NCBI GenBank assembly: GCA_003868215.1
Contig: QWDQ01000084.1
Coordinates: 1 to 64,000, forward strand
DNA from: Pseudophaeomoniella oleicola
Taxonomy: Eukaryota > Ascomycota > Eurotiomycetes > Phaeomoniellales > Phaeomoniellaceae
Length of the DNA stretch: 64,000 nt
Direction: 5' to 3'
Positions 33,561-46,915 of this stretch are shown here, piece by piece. Under the pieces are notes generated by a model. The model was not told the DNA's origin. It ran no database searches and saw only the letters and a list, made by a program, of their open reading frames with translations. The translations under genes and the position numbers were made by a program. Positions within the stretch are counted from its first letter, which is position 1; each line of letters opens with the position of its first letter.

Positions 33561-35528
33561 GGCGGATGTAGATCTTTAGTGATGTCTGCGGTAATTGCTT
33601 GTTCAAGAGCTTGCTAGTGCTATGTTGGTCAGGCCAGCTGAGCGATAGTGACGGAAACTGGATGACCCGAAAGTCTGATCTGAAAGACTAGAGCAAAGAA
33701 ATGATAGATCGGGCTTGATGGCTCAGCAAATATGTGCTAAGGGAAGTATATCACGACTGGACAGAAAAAGCCGCCGCGATCGATCACGGGAGCTTATAAA
33801 CGGGGATTGCAATGACGATGAACCTGGGTACATATAACCACAATTCCAAACATACGATGACCTTCTGAAGTCGCGAAGGACTACTAAATGAGAAGACCGT
33901 AATTAATATATGAGGGAATTGTAAGGCCGCCATGAGCTCCTCAACAGCATACATACACACCTGCATGTCAACCTACCTCCTCGGCAATAAGAAACAGAAA
34001 CTGTATGAAGCGTGTTTGGACTCCGACAGTAGATTGCGGGCTACCACGGTAGGGCAAGGCAAAGTCGAGAGGAAAATGCAGCAGCAACCCCAAACTTGCC
34101 ACGCGGTTGGGTGAAAAGGCTGAGACTTTGGTGGTTTCATAAGTCCAAGAAGCTTGGGCCTCTTTAGAAAGGGTTTGGTCGACGCCTCCATTCCCTAATT
34201 GTGCTGACTTCTCGTCAAGCGATCAAAAAGAGTGCGGGCTTTACCACATCAAGATCCTATGGTCGCCTGATTGAGATTGGTGGCTCAGTGGGAAGCTCTT
34301 GGTTGCAAATCGTATGCTCATCCTAGATAAGATCTGCGTTGAGACGGGAACGAAGCGCTACCATAGCAAAGAAGCATGGGAACAAGCATTGACCAGTCCA
34401 GAGCGATGTATCCAATGCCATGGCTTATGACCATGACAAGATCTGGCTTCCATGTAATACGTAAGGTCGTAATTAGTAGTATGTGCACGGGTGTTGGACT
34501 ATGATCATTTCCTTGCTGGTAAAGTCAGGTAGTAACCTCAGACCGTGTGATCATGTTTTGAAGATGATAGTTCTATCCGAGTACCGTAGTAGAGAATTTG
34601 ATACAGCCACTAATTATCATGGCGGCCATAGCACGGTTAGCCAGATTGTTGCTGATACCTATGCCATCACACGTCCGTAGAAGGAGTGTCTGCTCTATGG
34701 TGGGTGATTGAAACTACAACTAAGTCAATTATGCCCATTCTTCCTTCTGCAATGGAATTATGTGTTCGGTCCAAGTCCGCACAACCCAAGCCTCATCATC
34801 GTTGATTGACCGTATCAAGGCGTCGCTTTGTCAGACGAGTGCGATGCTGCATCTCTGGCTCTTGTATCTTTCTTTTCACGTTGGCGATGATTGCACTCCT
34901 CATAAGATGCGATTGAGTACAAGCGATTGTAGCCCCTTGTGCCTCACAGATGTTCTCAGCCTTTGCGTACAGAAGGTAGTATTCTAAACCACTCACGAGA
35001 AGTCGATGGAGAAACTGATGTTCAAGGATCGAGCCATGAAGGCCGTTAAATGTTTGGGCTAATTACAAGAGCTGATACTTAAAGATTCAACTATTTAGGC
35101 GCTCGTCAAGACAATACAGGAGCACTGCTCACTGTTTATCAAAGACATCCTGTAACCGCTGGAATATCGATTATATGAACCCATGACCGTCGCTGACAAA
35201 AGGAATATGCAAAAAGGGTCCATGATCCGACCCTTCAAAAGAGGATTGAACATGAAAGTTCTGACGCCATCCACCAACACCAGGTTAATGTAACAGAAGA
35301 TTGGTCAAGAAGAAAAGAACAAAATGCTTGTCAGTCCGGGGCAGAAACGCCAAATCATCACTGAAGAAAATGTCGACCCTGTGACCTTTGTACATGCCAG
35401 AAATTGCTGTTAACGACCGGGGTATCGCAGACAGAAGGAATTACAAACAAATGTTAACTCAAAAGTGAAAAGAACAAATTTGATACAAAGGTGAAGCACT
35501 TCTCATGGACGTCAAGTGAGCTGACAAT
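33561..35528. other. 2-kb intergenic interval
   Basis: This interval lies between two minus-strand genes and should contain the phospholipase C 3' UTR and the promoter of the AhpC/TSA-like gene. Its frames are all short and lack recognisable features. No repeat is conspicuous. Confidence 0.45.
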
Positions 35529-38500
35529 TCATGATCTGGCAGAATTGACAGTGTCCTGCGAAAGTCGGCCTTCTTCGAGACCAGACTTTTCTTTTCTTTC
35601 TCGGTCCTTCTCCTTTTCTCGATCTGAAGACAGGGTCCTCTTCATGAGGGTATGGCCAAAAGACCGCAATAGGCCTTGCCGTTCCGATTTGACATCTTCT
35701 TGGAGATCAAGCATTGCAACCGAGTCTTCCTTCTTGATCTTACAGAACAAGGTGGAAAAGATGAACTCTTCACCTTCGCCACTGATCAACGGCAGATGCC
35801 TGTAACCTTGTTGCAGTGTGCTCAGCTTCGCTGTAAACACGGCTAGCTGAGGGCAATTGCTTCCCATGGTTCTTCCGTCAGGTGAATTATATACGATCCA
35901 TCTGACAAAGACAAGCTCTGGGTATCGAGTCTCGAGAGAGAGCTCAATTCGTTCATTGAAAAAAGGGTTATAGCCATTGTCGCGAACTATCTTGGTCCTC
36001 ATGCGATAGGGCCTGCCGTATCCGGAGACGCCGTCGCGTGCGGATAGATCATACCCAGCACCCTTGACCGACGCGCTACCTTTGCGTTGATCATCTGCGC
36101 TAAACATTTGGATCTCGATGAATGGATTGATGCTGTCATCCGATCCGATCTTGCCGAGTCGAGGAAGCTGTTGCGCCGAGATCATTTGGACGGAGAATTT
36201 GACCAGCTGCTTGTCGATCCTCAACTTCTCTTTCACGGTCGCCTTCAGATCCTCGGATACTGTAGAGCGGCGGAGGTAGTCAGGTTTCAAGACATATCCT
36301 TTCTTATCACTCCCCACAGCGAACATTGCTCGATTAATCTGCATACCCTCATCGTACGTTTGCCAGTTCAAGGCGACCATTTGCACGCCTCTCCTCCAGT
36401 ATAGGATAGGGTCGAAGTTGCTAGACTTGATTCTGAAGCCTCCAGGATAAACCCTGCAAAGGTGTCGAAGGTTATGATTTTCAAACATCACCTTTGAGTC
36501 CGGATGTTTGCAAATGTTCATAGCTGGCCCTTCGGCGAGCGAATAGACATGATTGTAGCGCCCACTCTCAGGAGCCTCGAAGCTGCGATATTTATAACCT
36601 TGAAGGTAGACGCCGAGTTCCGCAAGACGGGGTATAATCTTGCTTGTGCGTGCCTTGCGCTCACTTCGCTCCCTCGAGCGCTCTTGAAGAGTGTCCGATT
36701 CTTCCCCCGCGCTACTGGCACTCGTCGCGGTCATGGACCGCTGGGCAGGGCTGAACGTCGAAGCCGGCATGCTAGAGGGAGGGCTCATTGAAGGAGGACT
36801 CGACAGGGGTGGAAGTCCGCTCATGATAGAATTATCGAGGATCACTGGGCGGGTGTACGGTGAACTGGCACTCCTTTTGCGGCCGACGGATTCTTCAACA
36901 CTAGGACGAGTGCGATCTCTTGTGCTCTCGGATGTCTTCACTTTCACCAGGATGCGATGCTTTAGCTCTTCAGGCGATGGCAACGCCACGGAGTTCTGCA
37001 CGACAGGTGCCGTAACTAATTTAGAACCCAGGACGTCCCTCAGGATCTGAACCATTCGGGTTTGTTGCGCATCGTTACAGTGCACCTCCAAAGAAAGTAT
37101 AAGTGGATATGGTGAGGCGTCGAAAGCATAACGGTTGATGACGGCAACACAGTCATAGAACGAGGCCGGTGAACTCATCGTTCTGCCGTGGTTGACGAGG
37201 GGTTCGCCCTTAGGTCCGTCCCAGCAGTCAATTTCCACGCATCGACATCCAAGTCGCAGAGCCGAGATGTACATCTCGGTACTGGCACGACCGACCAATT
37301 GCCTGTCCATCAAGTACGTATTGTGGGAGCTTGAAATGAAATATTCGTTCAACGGCCGATCAAATTTGACCTTTCTTGGCTGTGCATAGTAAACGCCGCA
37401 ATAGTTGGAAACCATGAAGGACTGAAATGCATCAAACGTCATGAACTCGGCACTTGAGTCTGCTGAGTCCTCTGTAGTCCGTCCAGGCTTAGAATCTCGT
37501 ACGCGTCTCTCAAACTCAGCGGACCATTTTTGAGGATCTGCACCGATGTCGATTCCTTGACTAATACGAAGAAAAGCAAAGAAATCTTCCTTAGTCAGCC
37601 CCTTAGGGGTTGGAGACTTGGCCAGCAAGTCCATATAGACTTCTTTCAGGTCTTTCCTTTCCTTTAGTCGCCGAACGAAATCACGAAACTCTTCATAATG
37701 TAGGCGCCCTGTGTGGTTTGCATCCGCTCTTTCAAACTGTTCACGCAATGTGGCTTTGGAACAATTGATATGCAGACTCCGCGAAAGCTGCTCAATGGCC
37801 GTGAAATCGAGGCTTTCATCGTCACCGAAGCGGGCCGTGCCGGAAAATATTTTATTCATCTCTCGACTCCAGTGGGCTTTGATGACAGTCTCACGCTCAT
37901 CAGAGCCTGTCAAGCCTGTCATCAATTCCACACGATGCCTGGAAAGATACTCAAGTGTGGCGGTCCATAGCGTCAAATCGGCTCGATCTTGAGCGATGAG
38001 ATGCATGGCTTTAGTTCTTCCTTTCTCCGCGTCGACGTAAATTATGGTGAACCAGCCGTCACTCTCTTGCGGTGTTACTCCAAATTCTTCCCGATAGGTG
38101 CGAGTATCTTCGCCGACTCGGATTTCCTTGATATCATCGACGTAGAAGTGCTTGGCACGATTACTGAACCACGAGACCTTGGACCCATCATCCTCGAGGA
38201 AGAAACGGTAGCGCTGCCTGCGTTTCCGAGAGACTTTGATAAGGCTGACGCCGGATTCCAGCTCCTTCGGCACCGTGGGTGCTGTACCTACAGGGTTTGT
38301 GTTCGCAGGGGTTGAACCACCTGGTTCAGTCGTGTAGAGTGATCCATCCCTGAGTATCCGGCCATGGTCCACAATCGCTTCTTCTTCTCCCTCATCATCT
38401 TCTTCGTGGCTGTAATCTGTCAAGATTGTTCCGGCGGTACCATTGCTCTTGCTGTCGCTTCGGCGGCGTATCAACGGTCCCGAGCTGTGATCTCGACGTT

Positions 38501-38900
38501 GAGCCGAAGAAGACTGTCTGCGTCTGTTGAATTTGTCCTTTGCACCTCGAGAGATTCTTCGAATGATGCCTGGCTGGCGCTGCGACGGGTGGACTTCATC
38601 TCCGTTCGGCCCAGAGCTCTGACCGATGACCGACTCCGGTAGTTCCAGAGGCGCTGCTGTCAAGCTCTGAGTTGATGTCTTCGCAGAGAGCGATCTTGGA
38701 GTAGACTGGAGCGAAGACGTAATTGGACTCACAGCGGTAGACGAGAAACTCCGCGCTGAGGCGGGAGTGAACGTAGTAGGCGTGGAAGACGGGTTGTATT
38801 GCGTTGATACCTTCATACCTTTTGGACCAAGTGCCGCATCCCACAGCGCGAGCCCATTGGGACTCGTTGAAGTCTGGGAAGGGGGGTCCATGGCGTACAA
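35529..38900 (-). CDS. Phosphoinositide-specific phospholipase C (delta type)
   Basis: This is a calcium-dependent enzyme that cleaves PI(4,5)P2 to diacylglycerol and IP3, homologous to yeast PLC1. It is a single exon of 1123 aa (an inner ATG at 38891 would give MDPPSQ). A disordered Ser/Arg-rich N-terminus of about 215 residues precedes a PH domain (about 220-325), EF-hands (about 370-500, with one near-canonical loop DANHTGRLHYEE), the catalytic X half (about 505-655) and the Y half (about 757-872), then a C2 domain (about 900-1040). Catalytic histidines are in SSHNTYL and NHGRTM, and calcium ligands are in EIDCWDG and LSLEVHC. The X-Y linker of about 100 residues is Ser/Pro-rich. The C-terminal tail is charged. 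The enzyme looks fully active. Confidence 0.97.
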   Translation of the reverse strand: MYAMDPPSQTSTSPNGLALWDAALGPKGMKVSTQYNPSSTPTTFTPASARSFSSTAVSPITSSLQSTPRSLSAKTSTQSLTAAPLELPESVIGQSSGPNGDEVHPSQRQPGIIRRISRGAKDKFNRRRQSSSAQRRDHSSGPLIRRRSDSKSNGTAGTILTDYSHEEDDEGEEEAIVDHGRILRDGSLYTTEPGGSTPANTNPVGTAPTVPKELESGVSLIKVSRKRRQRYRFFLEDDGSKVSWFSNRAKHFYVDDIKEIRVGEDTRTYREEFGVTPQESDGWFTIIYVDAEKGRTKAMHLIAQDRADLTLWTATLEYLSRHRVELMTGLTGSDERETVIKAHWSREMNKIFSGTARFGDDESLDFTAIEQLSRSLHINCSKATLREQFERADANHTGRLHYEEFRDFVRRLKERKDLKEVYMDLLAKSPTPKGLTKEDFFAFLRISQGIDIGADPQKWSAEFERRVRDSKPGRTTEDSADSSAEFMTFDAFQSFMVSNYCGVYYAQPRKVKFDRPLNEYFISSSHNTYLMDRQLVGRASTEMYISALRLGCRCVEIDCWDGPKGEPLVNHGRTMSSPASFYDCVAVINRYAFDASPYPLILSLEVHCNDAQQTRMVQILRDVLGSKLVTAPVVQNSVALPSPEELKHRILVKVKTSESTRDRTRPSVEESVGRKRSASSPYTRPVILDNSIMSGLPPLSSPPSMSPPSSMPASTFSPAQRSMTATSASSAGEESDTLQERSRERSERKARTSKIIPRLAELGVYLQGYKYRSFEAPESGRYNHVYSLAEGPAMNICKHPDSKVMFENHNLRHLCRVYPGGFRIKSSNFDPILYWRRGVQMVALNWQTYDEGMQINRAMFAVGSDKKGYVLKPDYLRRSTVSEDLKATVKEKLRIDKQLVKFSVQMISAQQLPRLGKIGSDDSINPFIEIQMFSADDQRKGSASVKGAGYDLSARDGVSGYGRPYRMRTKIVRDNGYNPFFNERIELSLETRYPELVFVRWIVYNSPDGRTMGSNCPQLAVFTAKLSTLQQGYRHLPLISGEGEEFIFSTLFCKIKKEDSVAMLDLQEDVKSERQGLLRSFGHTLMKRTLSSDREKEKDRERKEKSGLEEGRLSQDTVNSARS

Positions 38901-41247
38901 GCTTTGCGAACACAGTTGAAACGCTTTTTGAAATAATTGTTGTTTCGCGGGTAATTTTATCGTATTAATCTTCTTATATGACTCCGCATCTTGAAGCGGA
39001 TTGACCCTGCCAGAGGGAGCTTGGTAAGAGAATCCTGGAGGAAGACCAGGAGATGCTGGATGCGATGGCAGCTACAGCTGCATGTTGTATCAATCGCGCA
39101 ACACTGGCGGATATCTCCAGCAGGACTTTGGGAGAGGCTCGATCGGCAAGCAGGCTGCACCCGCAGCTAACGAATCAGTTGGTAAGAACTCCGCCCCAAT
39201 TGCGCTGTCCAAGACGACACGAGCTTAGCAAGGCTCACGAGGACCAGTGATCTGCAGGTTGACCGAAAGGGAATGATCTTGGGGGTTAGGGTGAGTGCCC
39301 AACGCAACAATGCGTCTTCAGAAGTCCTTTGGTAATGTGGGGTGTGAGATGTACAACAAGGTCGGTTGGATTAACTTCGTCGTTTACAATATATACCAGG
39401 CGAAGGTGTGAGTAAGTCGGTGTAGGATCGCGCTCGTCAAGAGGCAGCAAGTATCAAACTGTTTGGTTCTCGGGTGGGAAAGAATGAAGGAACGGACGAG
39501 CGCTATACTGTGGCTGCTCTCTCTCGCGGTAGATTTTGTTTAAGAAGGTATTTCTGTGAAGGGAAAAAGCAATGAATAAAAGGACTGGAAGAGAAGTCCA
39601 GGACAGCTGGGAAAAGAATCCTGAAATTGAAAATAACGGAGACGGTCTTGCGCGGAGCGGGAATTGTGGAAATGGGATATCCCAAGATTTGCTTTGGGTA
39701 CACGTACCTTCAAGGTAATGAGTAACGGGTACCGCGTGTACCATACGGTATGGTAATTTCGCTATAAATTTACAACGAACTGGCATATTCGTATTGAACA
39801 TGTATTAACGCCTCCCATATTGAACTTCCATTCAGCTCCGAACTTGTTACCTTGAGTTTCAACAACTTACTACCCTGCTGGAACCCCTCTCGTTGACAGG
39901 ATACTTCAGATCTGCTCAGGCAGATCGACATGAACAGCCTGTCCTTATTCCAAGCCTGGATTTGACTACGATCGGGGTCGACATGAGTGTGCTTGTATCA
40001 CCGGCTCTCTTGAGGTTCCAACTGGTCTAAACTGGAAGTATTGTAAACGAGAGGGGTCAAACACTGAGGAAGTGACCGGATGTTCGGCGGCCAACATGAA
40101 GCGGTGAGCTCTTTTCCGAGAAAGAAGAGAAGCCCAGAGAACGTTGCGGCTATGGTGATAAGAGAAGAACGGTGCCGAACTTCGTGTTGCATCGCGCCGG
40201 ATCGCATGGGGGCAGCACACCTGCTATTTTTACTTCACCAACGCGAGAAGTTCTGGTGGGCACCTGTAGATGATCTTACTCAGACTGATACGATCCGTCA
40301 TGCTTCTCTTCTATTGTAGCCAATATATGCAAAGTTAAGGTAATTGCACGATTTGCTTCGAGGAAAGTAAGTTCTTCGGCAGCATATTCAGCATGCATTC
40401 CCGGTGGTAGACTCGAGGACTGCTTGCTGCTGATGAGACTCGAGGGACCCCAATGTTAAGCTTAGATCGTGGTGCGTGACGCTGCATCAACAGTTTCTAC
40501 TCCACATTGGAGGCTTTCACGCTTCTGCATGCAAATGGGCACCTTTTTCCGTGGATACGCGTCCAGTATGGACCGAGAGGTCATCTTAGGCGCCTTACCT
40601 TGGACGCTCAATGCCTATTTGCGTCCTCAAACCTCATTGCCCATTGTGTAGAAGGATATGGGCGGGTTTGAGAACGGAGGCTTTGCATAGATCCTCGGAC
40701 AATAAAGCCTGGCAAAAGATTCTGTGCAAGGTGCTGACTGCATACTACAACATGAAAGTCCAGTCCCATATTTGCAGCAATTCAGTAATCAATAATGATG
40801 TGCGTGCGAATGGAAATGGAAATCGAGAATGTAATCAAAAGACGCTTAATCATCTCCGGTTTTTGTCTTTAATGGTTTGGTTTCATCCGTATGTAAGTTA
40901 TAATACAAGATGAAGAAGACCAGATACAATACATACAAGGGGGATCGGGAGTAACGGCTTCTTGGTCGTTTACGGAGGTTTCCTGATTGCCAAATAATAC
41001 TACGATGAGAGGAGGGCTCGAGAGGGAGCGTAGTACTACATAGTAAGTATGGTACCTAAGGTAGGTATCCAGTTACCCAGTAAAGCGGTCGTGGCATGGA
41101 TTATCCCTGACAACTTAACCTTACAATAATCATACTACGTAGGAATAATAATGAGGTGGATGATTCATTCCTCGATTCATTTATTTCCCCCTTCGTACTC
41201 CGTAGTAAATCTCTGCCCTGTTGTCTCCCTTCTCTCCTTAATTGCTT

Positions 41248-41258
41248 CCCCCCCCCCC
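41248..41258. repeat. Poly-C run
   Basis: A run of about eleven C lies inside a CT-rich stretch of the long empty interval. It resembles, but is shorter than, the run at the window edge. Confidence 0.7.
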
Positions 41259-43813
41259 GAAGCCCCCTCTTTCTGTTCTATTGGCACCCCTGGCAGGCTT
41301 AACGAATGCTCCTAATCGAGTGGGGAATGGAAACAAAGCGCTGGGACGGCATGGAAGACCCAAGGAAGCATCGTCAATAAGGAATGAACTTTGTCATCCA
41401 ATTAGCGGCTTGTCTCCAGTACCCCCAGTGACAAAACAGGGAAAAGAGGCTGAGGCTATCTCGGAAAACCCATGGTTGGATTGACCGTTGAAAGAATCGC
41501 TTATTGTCGGCTGCTACCTCGGTTCCTGTGATGTGTAGTAGTGCAAAACTGCAAGCTCTTGCGTTTGCTTCTTAGAGCCATGAAAGTCACTCGCTTTCAA
41601 TTTTTCAAACCAAAAAGAAAAAGAATTTCTCCAGTGTTTCCTGTGTTTCCTGTCCTCTTCGTTACTACCTTACTCACCGAGAAAAACGTTCTGATTTCTC
41701 ACAGGGATTGACGATCTGTGGGAACCCCGAGAGATTGAATCACTCTTCACTCAGCTCTCCTGTTTCCTTTCATTTTCCCTGGAATATCGATCGACTGCTG
41801 CTCTCCCTTGGCAAAGGGGCCAGGAACCTCGTATTCGAACCGCTTTCAGCAGTCACTTATTACCTATCTGGTACCTGTACCTGAAGTATCTGATGCTACC
41901 TACCTACCTAGGTAGGTAGGAGGTATCTAGGAGATATCCAATGGCGTATTAGCGGTATTATTGAAACGGAGATGAAAATTCACTTACTGGCCATCATCAT
42001 AATTTTACAGCATCCGCAACAATGAATGTACACAACGTGCCATAATCCATCTCGACCACTTTGGAATCTTACAGAATCTCACAATACCACCACAACATTT
42101 TCCTCACGTAGGCGCTATGCACCGACAGTAAAAGAAGCGGCGAGGGGGACCAGTTCTGGGATCTATCGACTGATACAACAATACAGTGATTAGCAGAGAA
42201 CTGACTCGTAACCGGGAGGTTCCACTGTCATTGATTTTCATCGAAGAAATGAGATCATTCTCTCCCGCCGAAGATCCGTTTCACTTTGGGTTGCTATTCT
42301 CCATTGTAAGGCTACGTAGGTCGACCCATATTATGCCTCCTGGGACTACTACTACTACGTATTAGTATAGCTGAACTGTATGTACTCGGGAATACAACTT
42401 TGGTATGGTCATCGTGATTTCTAGAGGAAAAATACATTCAGGTACTGTACCTGTTCATGCGCTTACGAACACTTCGTTTCTCTACTCTGTCCCTTTGAAA
42501 GCCCTTTCTCACCTTCTGGAATTCTCCCATTGCACGCCTCGTAGACATCCCCATGTTTCCTTCAATTCCCCGGCCAAGCCGAGGGTGAGAAGCGCGCGCT
42601 TCAAAGTGCGACCAGCTTTACAATTGGTCGTCTTATCCTTCACTCCAGGGTAGCTTTCGCCTGTCACAACACCACACTGTGAAAAAGATGATCAAATGAC
42701 TGATGATCCTTTGGGTGCACTCCTAGCAAGGGGAGAAACCAGACGCTCCCTTAGCCAATTACCGTATCACAATGATTTGATTGGGATTACCATGTTTGGT
42801 ATCTCACAGGCCAATGATGCTGATCATCAATCAGGCACGCCTCACTTTGAGCTGCTGAACTGTACTATGGCACAGCACAGCATTCAAAATCTATCCTCTT
42901 ATCCTTGAGGAACAACAGGCTGCCTGTCGGCATCTTTGGTCGCTCAGCTACCGGATGGAGGGAATAGGGCAGTAATGGCCAAAATTCCAGTGGAGGACAA
43001 CAGTGTCTAATCCAGTTCAATTTCCAAATGCGAAACTCGCGTTTCCATCGCCCGAAACGCGACGTCGTCCAACCCCTTGTTACCTTGAACTAGAACCCGA
43101 GTCCCCCTTCTCCCCCGTGATTGATCCCCTTAGGATAGCCGATCCACATTCGTTGTTTGTCTTTTCGCACAATGAACTGAGAACTTCGTACAATGAGCTT
43201 TAGGTGCGTCTACAATCGAGCTGCTCTGGACAATGATGTACCAAGCGCTTGTACTATCTCGATATCCAGAATAGTTAAGCCACAGCACAAAGCAAACCCG
43301 GTTACAGCAGCAAGCCGCGCCTCAGGTGTGCCACAGACAACCGTCCGGGTCAATCCGATGACGAAAGCCAACCACTTCAACACCCATGTCTAGTCCACCG
43401 TACCATGGTTACAGATAGTACAGTGTGAGCACTATGATTATGTTCCCTGCAACATGGCGTAGTCTTGGACCAAAATGCTGGGAATCTTGCTGCCACTGTG
43501 AATCCTGTACTCCGTGCCACCGGGGATAAATACATGTTTTCTGTGAGACAGTGTTGAGATTACAATACTCGCTTTCTTTGAGCAAGGGTATCGGATACTT
43601 TGATAAAATACTGGTTTGGACGTGAAACATTACGCCATGCACCGCTGTTGATACATGCGTCGACTATTCCGATTGAGTCCCCCACGTACGAGCGAGTGGT
43701 GGACGAGCACGATAGTATCCGTCGCTGCATACGTGGCATAGAGCATACGATATGTACAAGCGCCATCGCCTTTTCTTCAGTATCTCAGCTTTGATCGTCC
43801 ACACTACTGCATA

Positions 43814-43927
43814 TGCACCGTGTACTAATTTATGACCTATCAATACTACCTGCCCGTAGACCGGTGCCAGTCTGATAGAAACCAATGTGGTCAGCCGCAG
43901 GAGAGTCATAAGTTAGTACACGGTGCA
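43814..43927. repeat. Inverted repeat, possible foldback or MITE relic
   Basis: Arms at 43814-43836 and 43905-43927 are 23 nt each and complementary except for one base. They flank a 68-nt loop. Weaker similarity seems to extend outside the arms. No target-site duplication or transposase is evident, so the nature of the element is open. Confidence 0.5.
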
Positions 43928-46815
43928 GATACAGATAGGGTCGTCGATAATCGTGAGCAAGCAACTTGCTCAAAAGGAACATCATCAACCCCCGATTGGG
44001 CGTCCTGCTTATAGATGACCATCACTTAGTACAAAGCTTTGTTCATGAATGAGCGGTGAAAGTGACATTGTCTGTAATCTTGAAGGATAATAGATCAATT
44101 GTCGACGAAGGGACAATGGCCAATGCCAATAAGTTAATGCTGACCGTCCTTTCTGGGTCAAGTGACCGTCTACGTACGCCTTCCCGGAAAAGACTGGGAG
44201 TTGATGATTCTGGGGTGTTGAATGGTGCCAGCAAATAACCCTACATCTTGCACTGAGCGTGCGCCGCCGCCTTTGCTGCGTGAATATAGACTTGCCGTTT
44301 AAGCAAATCGCACTTGGGTGTGCTTGTGTCTCTCGATTTGCAATGGATCTTCTACAGTCGATCTCGATCAAGATACCGTCAGCTTGCTGCCAGAAGTCCT
44401 TGGCATGATCTCTGGGCATGGTAATTCACTCCTCTTCCTGAGACAGTCGGTTGAAGCGGCATTTCAAGTTGATTGACTTGGGTACTCTCTCCTGTTACAG
44501 GATTCAATCACTGTACCCGATGTATATGCCATGATGTATGATCATATGCTCGTACGCTTGAAGCCATCAGGCTGGCTGGCCCGTTCATCACTGTCTACAC
44601 ATTCTTTCATATCTTCCAAATCTTCCAACAAAGTACGATTCCTCGGTGAAGCATGATCATCACATCTATTCAAGTTTCACAACGTTTGACGATTATACGG
44701 TATAGCAATACAGCTCTCTCATCACAAATCTCTTCCACCATCCGGTTATGTTCACCCGCCCTGCGGATATCAATTTGCACGAGCTTCCGACATGGTGCGA
44801 TAGAAGGATTCTCAGTGTATCAAGCAGGGCTATGACACGAGATGGGCAAAGGCAATCATAGAACGTGGTGCGCAGGGAACATCCTCGTTGGCAAGCAGAA
44901 CCACGTGCAGATCAACGACCTCCTGTAAGGTTCTTGTTTCGTTATGTTTCTGTTTCTGTTTTCTTGGGGCTCTGGGAATGGAATGTTTCACAACCGGAAG
45001 TCCCGAAATACTGGATCGATAAGTTACATTACTTCGATTTCATTACTTCTAGCTTCATTCCAATGTTTCATCCATACCCGAGATATACCTACTCTCCCTC
45101 ATACGATGTATTTTCAAACGCGGGAAAGCATACGACGAGATGGAAGTCATATCGGAGAATTATAGATGTCATAGGCAATCTTTCTACGGCGAACATCTCT
45201 GAACAGCTCACCGCTAGGGATCGTCAGGGTCAATGAGCAAAAGAAAAAAAGGATCTCTTTCCTTGATCCATCCTGTCGGTACTTCGTAAAAGGGGATTTA
45301 CTCTTTCTGCTGTACTATGTACAGTACTGCGCCTATCAATCCCTGACAATCTAATGATGATCAACGCGCGACGGGTGACGAGCTGAGACCAACATCTCAA
45401 GGTTCGTAAGGTAAGACTGTTTGGACACGACGGGATGGATGGGCTTAGAAACTTGATTTGCAGATGAGTATCTTTCCCGTCACACCGCCATGTTTTCACT
45501 CAAGAGAATCATCATCACCTGAGGTTGATTATCTCTCAATTGTTGGCCATAACCTTATGGCCTTGTTCTGTCGACGGACGCACGTCGCGTCATCTCCAGC
45601 CAAGTCAACCTTGTCATCCATTCACAATCCAACTTCACCGCCTATCCATCTTACATCCAATCAGTGACTCACTATCATCATAGTGTGTGCGAAAGCAAGG
45701 TCAGATGATCCAACTCAAGACTTCCTATCTTATCAATCCCTGCAATTGATTCGTATCAGAGGTCTAGACCAAGCAGCCTACCGAGCTTCACACGTAAGAT
45801 ACCTCTCTGACCGCTCATGCGTGTCACTTCATTGTCTCGATCTCCAGTGCTCTCTGTCGACTGGATGCGATGATACTAACTAAGAATACAACAATCAGCA
45901 ATACTGGGAATAGGAGATTGATAATGGACTCCAAGACTGAGCCATGTGACTGACGACACGTTGGTCTCTCGCTATCCTGACGTGTTGGATGACAGAGATG
46001 TAAGCCTGATAGTCTGACCGTTGAAGACGAAATAGCTTCTATTCCTTATCTATGCAATCATCAACCCTGGTAGGCACTGCCCTATCAAAGCATCAAACGC
46101 AAAACAGAAACACATCCATCTATGTTCAGACCTTATCTTCTCTCCCCTGCATTTCCTCTCATCGCTCTCTTTTCATTCCTGAACAACAACAACAACACCA
46201 CCACCCATACCTACCTACCCGCGCATAACATACTCTCCACGCCGTGGACAGTACAGTGTAGGACAATGTTGCAATTCCAATTTCAAATTCCAAATCCAAG
46301 CTCCAACCCACCAGGTAGGATGCTAGGAATTTACACCTATCTGACTTTCCATTACAGTACATCACAACAAAATCGCATGTATTTCGCAGGCCCGATTTCC
46401 AGGTTGTCTATCCATCCTATCCCTATATCTCTTCTTACATTCTGTGGAAACCAAGTTCATCCTCAAATTCCCCTCCCCCTTACCCCTTGCCGATGATACA
46501 TCCCATCATTCTTTTGGGGAGAAAAAAAAGTCAAATAATCATCCATCCCGTTTCATTTTGTTGTGACAGTTTTAAGTTACATTGCATCGCAAAACACGAA
46601 AAGACAGAAGAAAACACGACACGCGCAGTATCCAGATACATACCTACCTGCCTTACCTACCTTAGGTACCTGGCGCCTTATCATACAAATCACTCTTCGT
46701 TTCACGTTCTCATACTCCACTCCCACTCCTCCTCCCGAAATTTCACATGTAAGTGTCTTCGTGAAATTAAAAGCAAAAATCCCCAGTTCGATCCTGCATA
46801 TAAATCCAGTCATGT

Positions 46816-46840
46816 GACCTGACCTGACCTGACCTGACCT
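46816..46840. repeat. (GACCT)5 tandem repeat
   Basis: Five perfect pentanucleotide units lie in the interval downstream of the WD40 gene. Confidence 0.9.
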
Positions 46841-46890
46841 GACACAACCAACCAACCCATCTTCTTCAAACACTTTCATCTCATTCCCCC

Positions 46891-46915
46891 CTACCCTACC
46901 CTACCCTACCCTACC
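46891..46915. repeat. (CTACC)5 tandem repeat
   Basis: Five perfect pentanucleotide units lie 50 bp beyond the GACCT array. Confidence 0.9.

Noticed and set aside
44009-44419. 136-codon minus-strand frame in the 8.7-kb interval
   Set aside because: It has no recognisable motif, overlaps other frames of similar length and lacks clear splice partners or compositional signs of coding.
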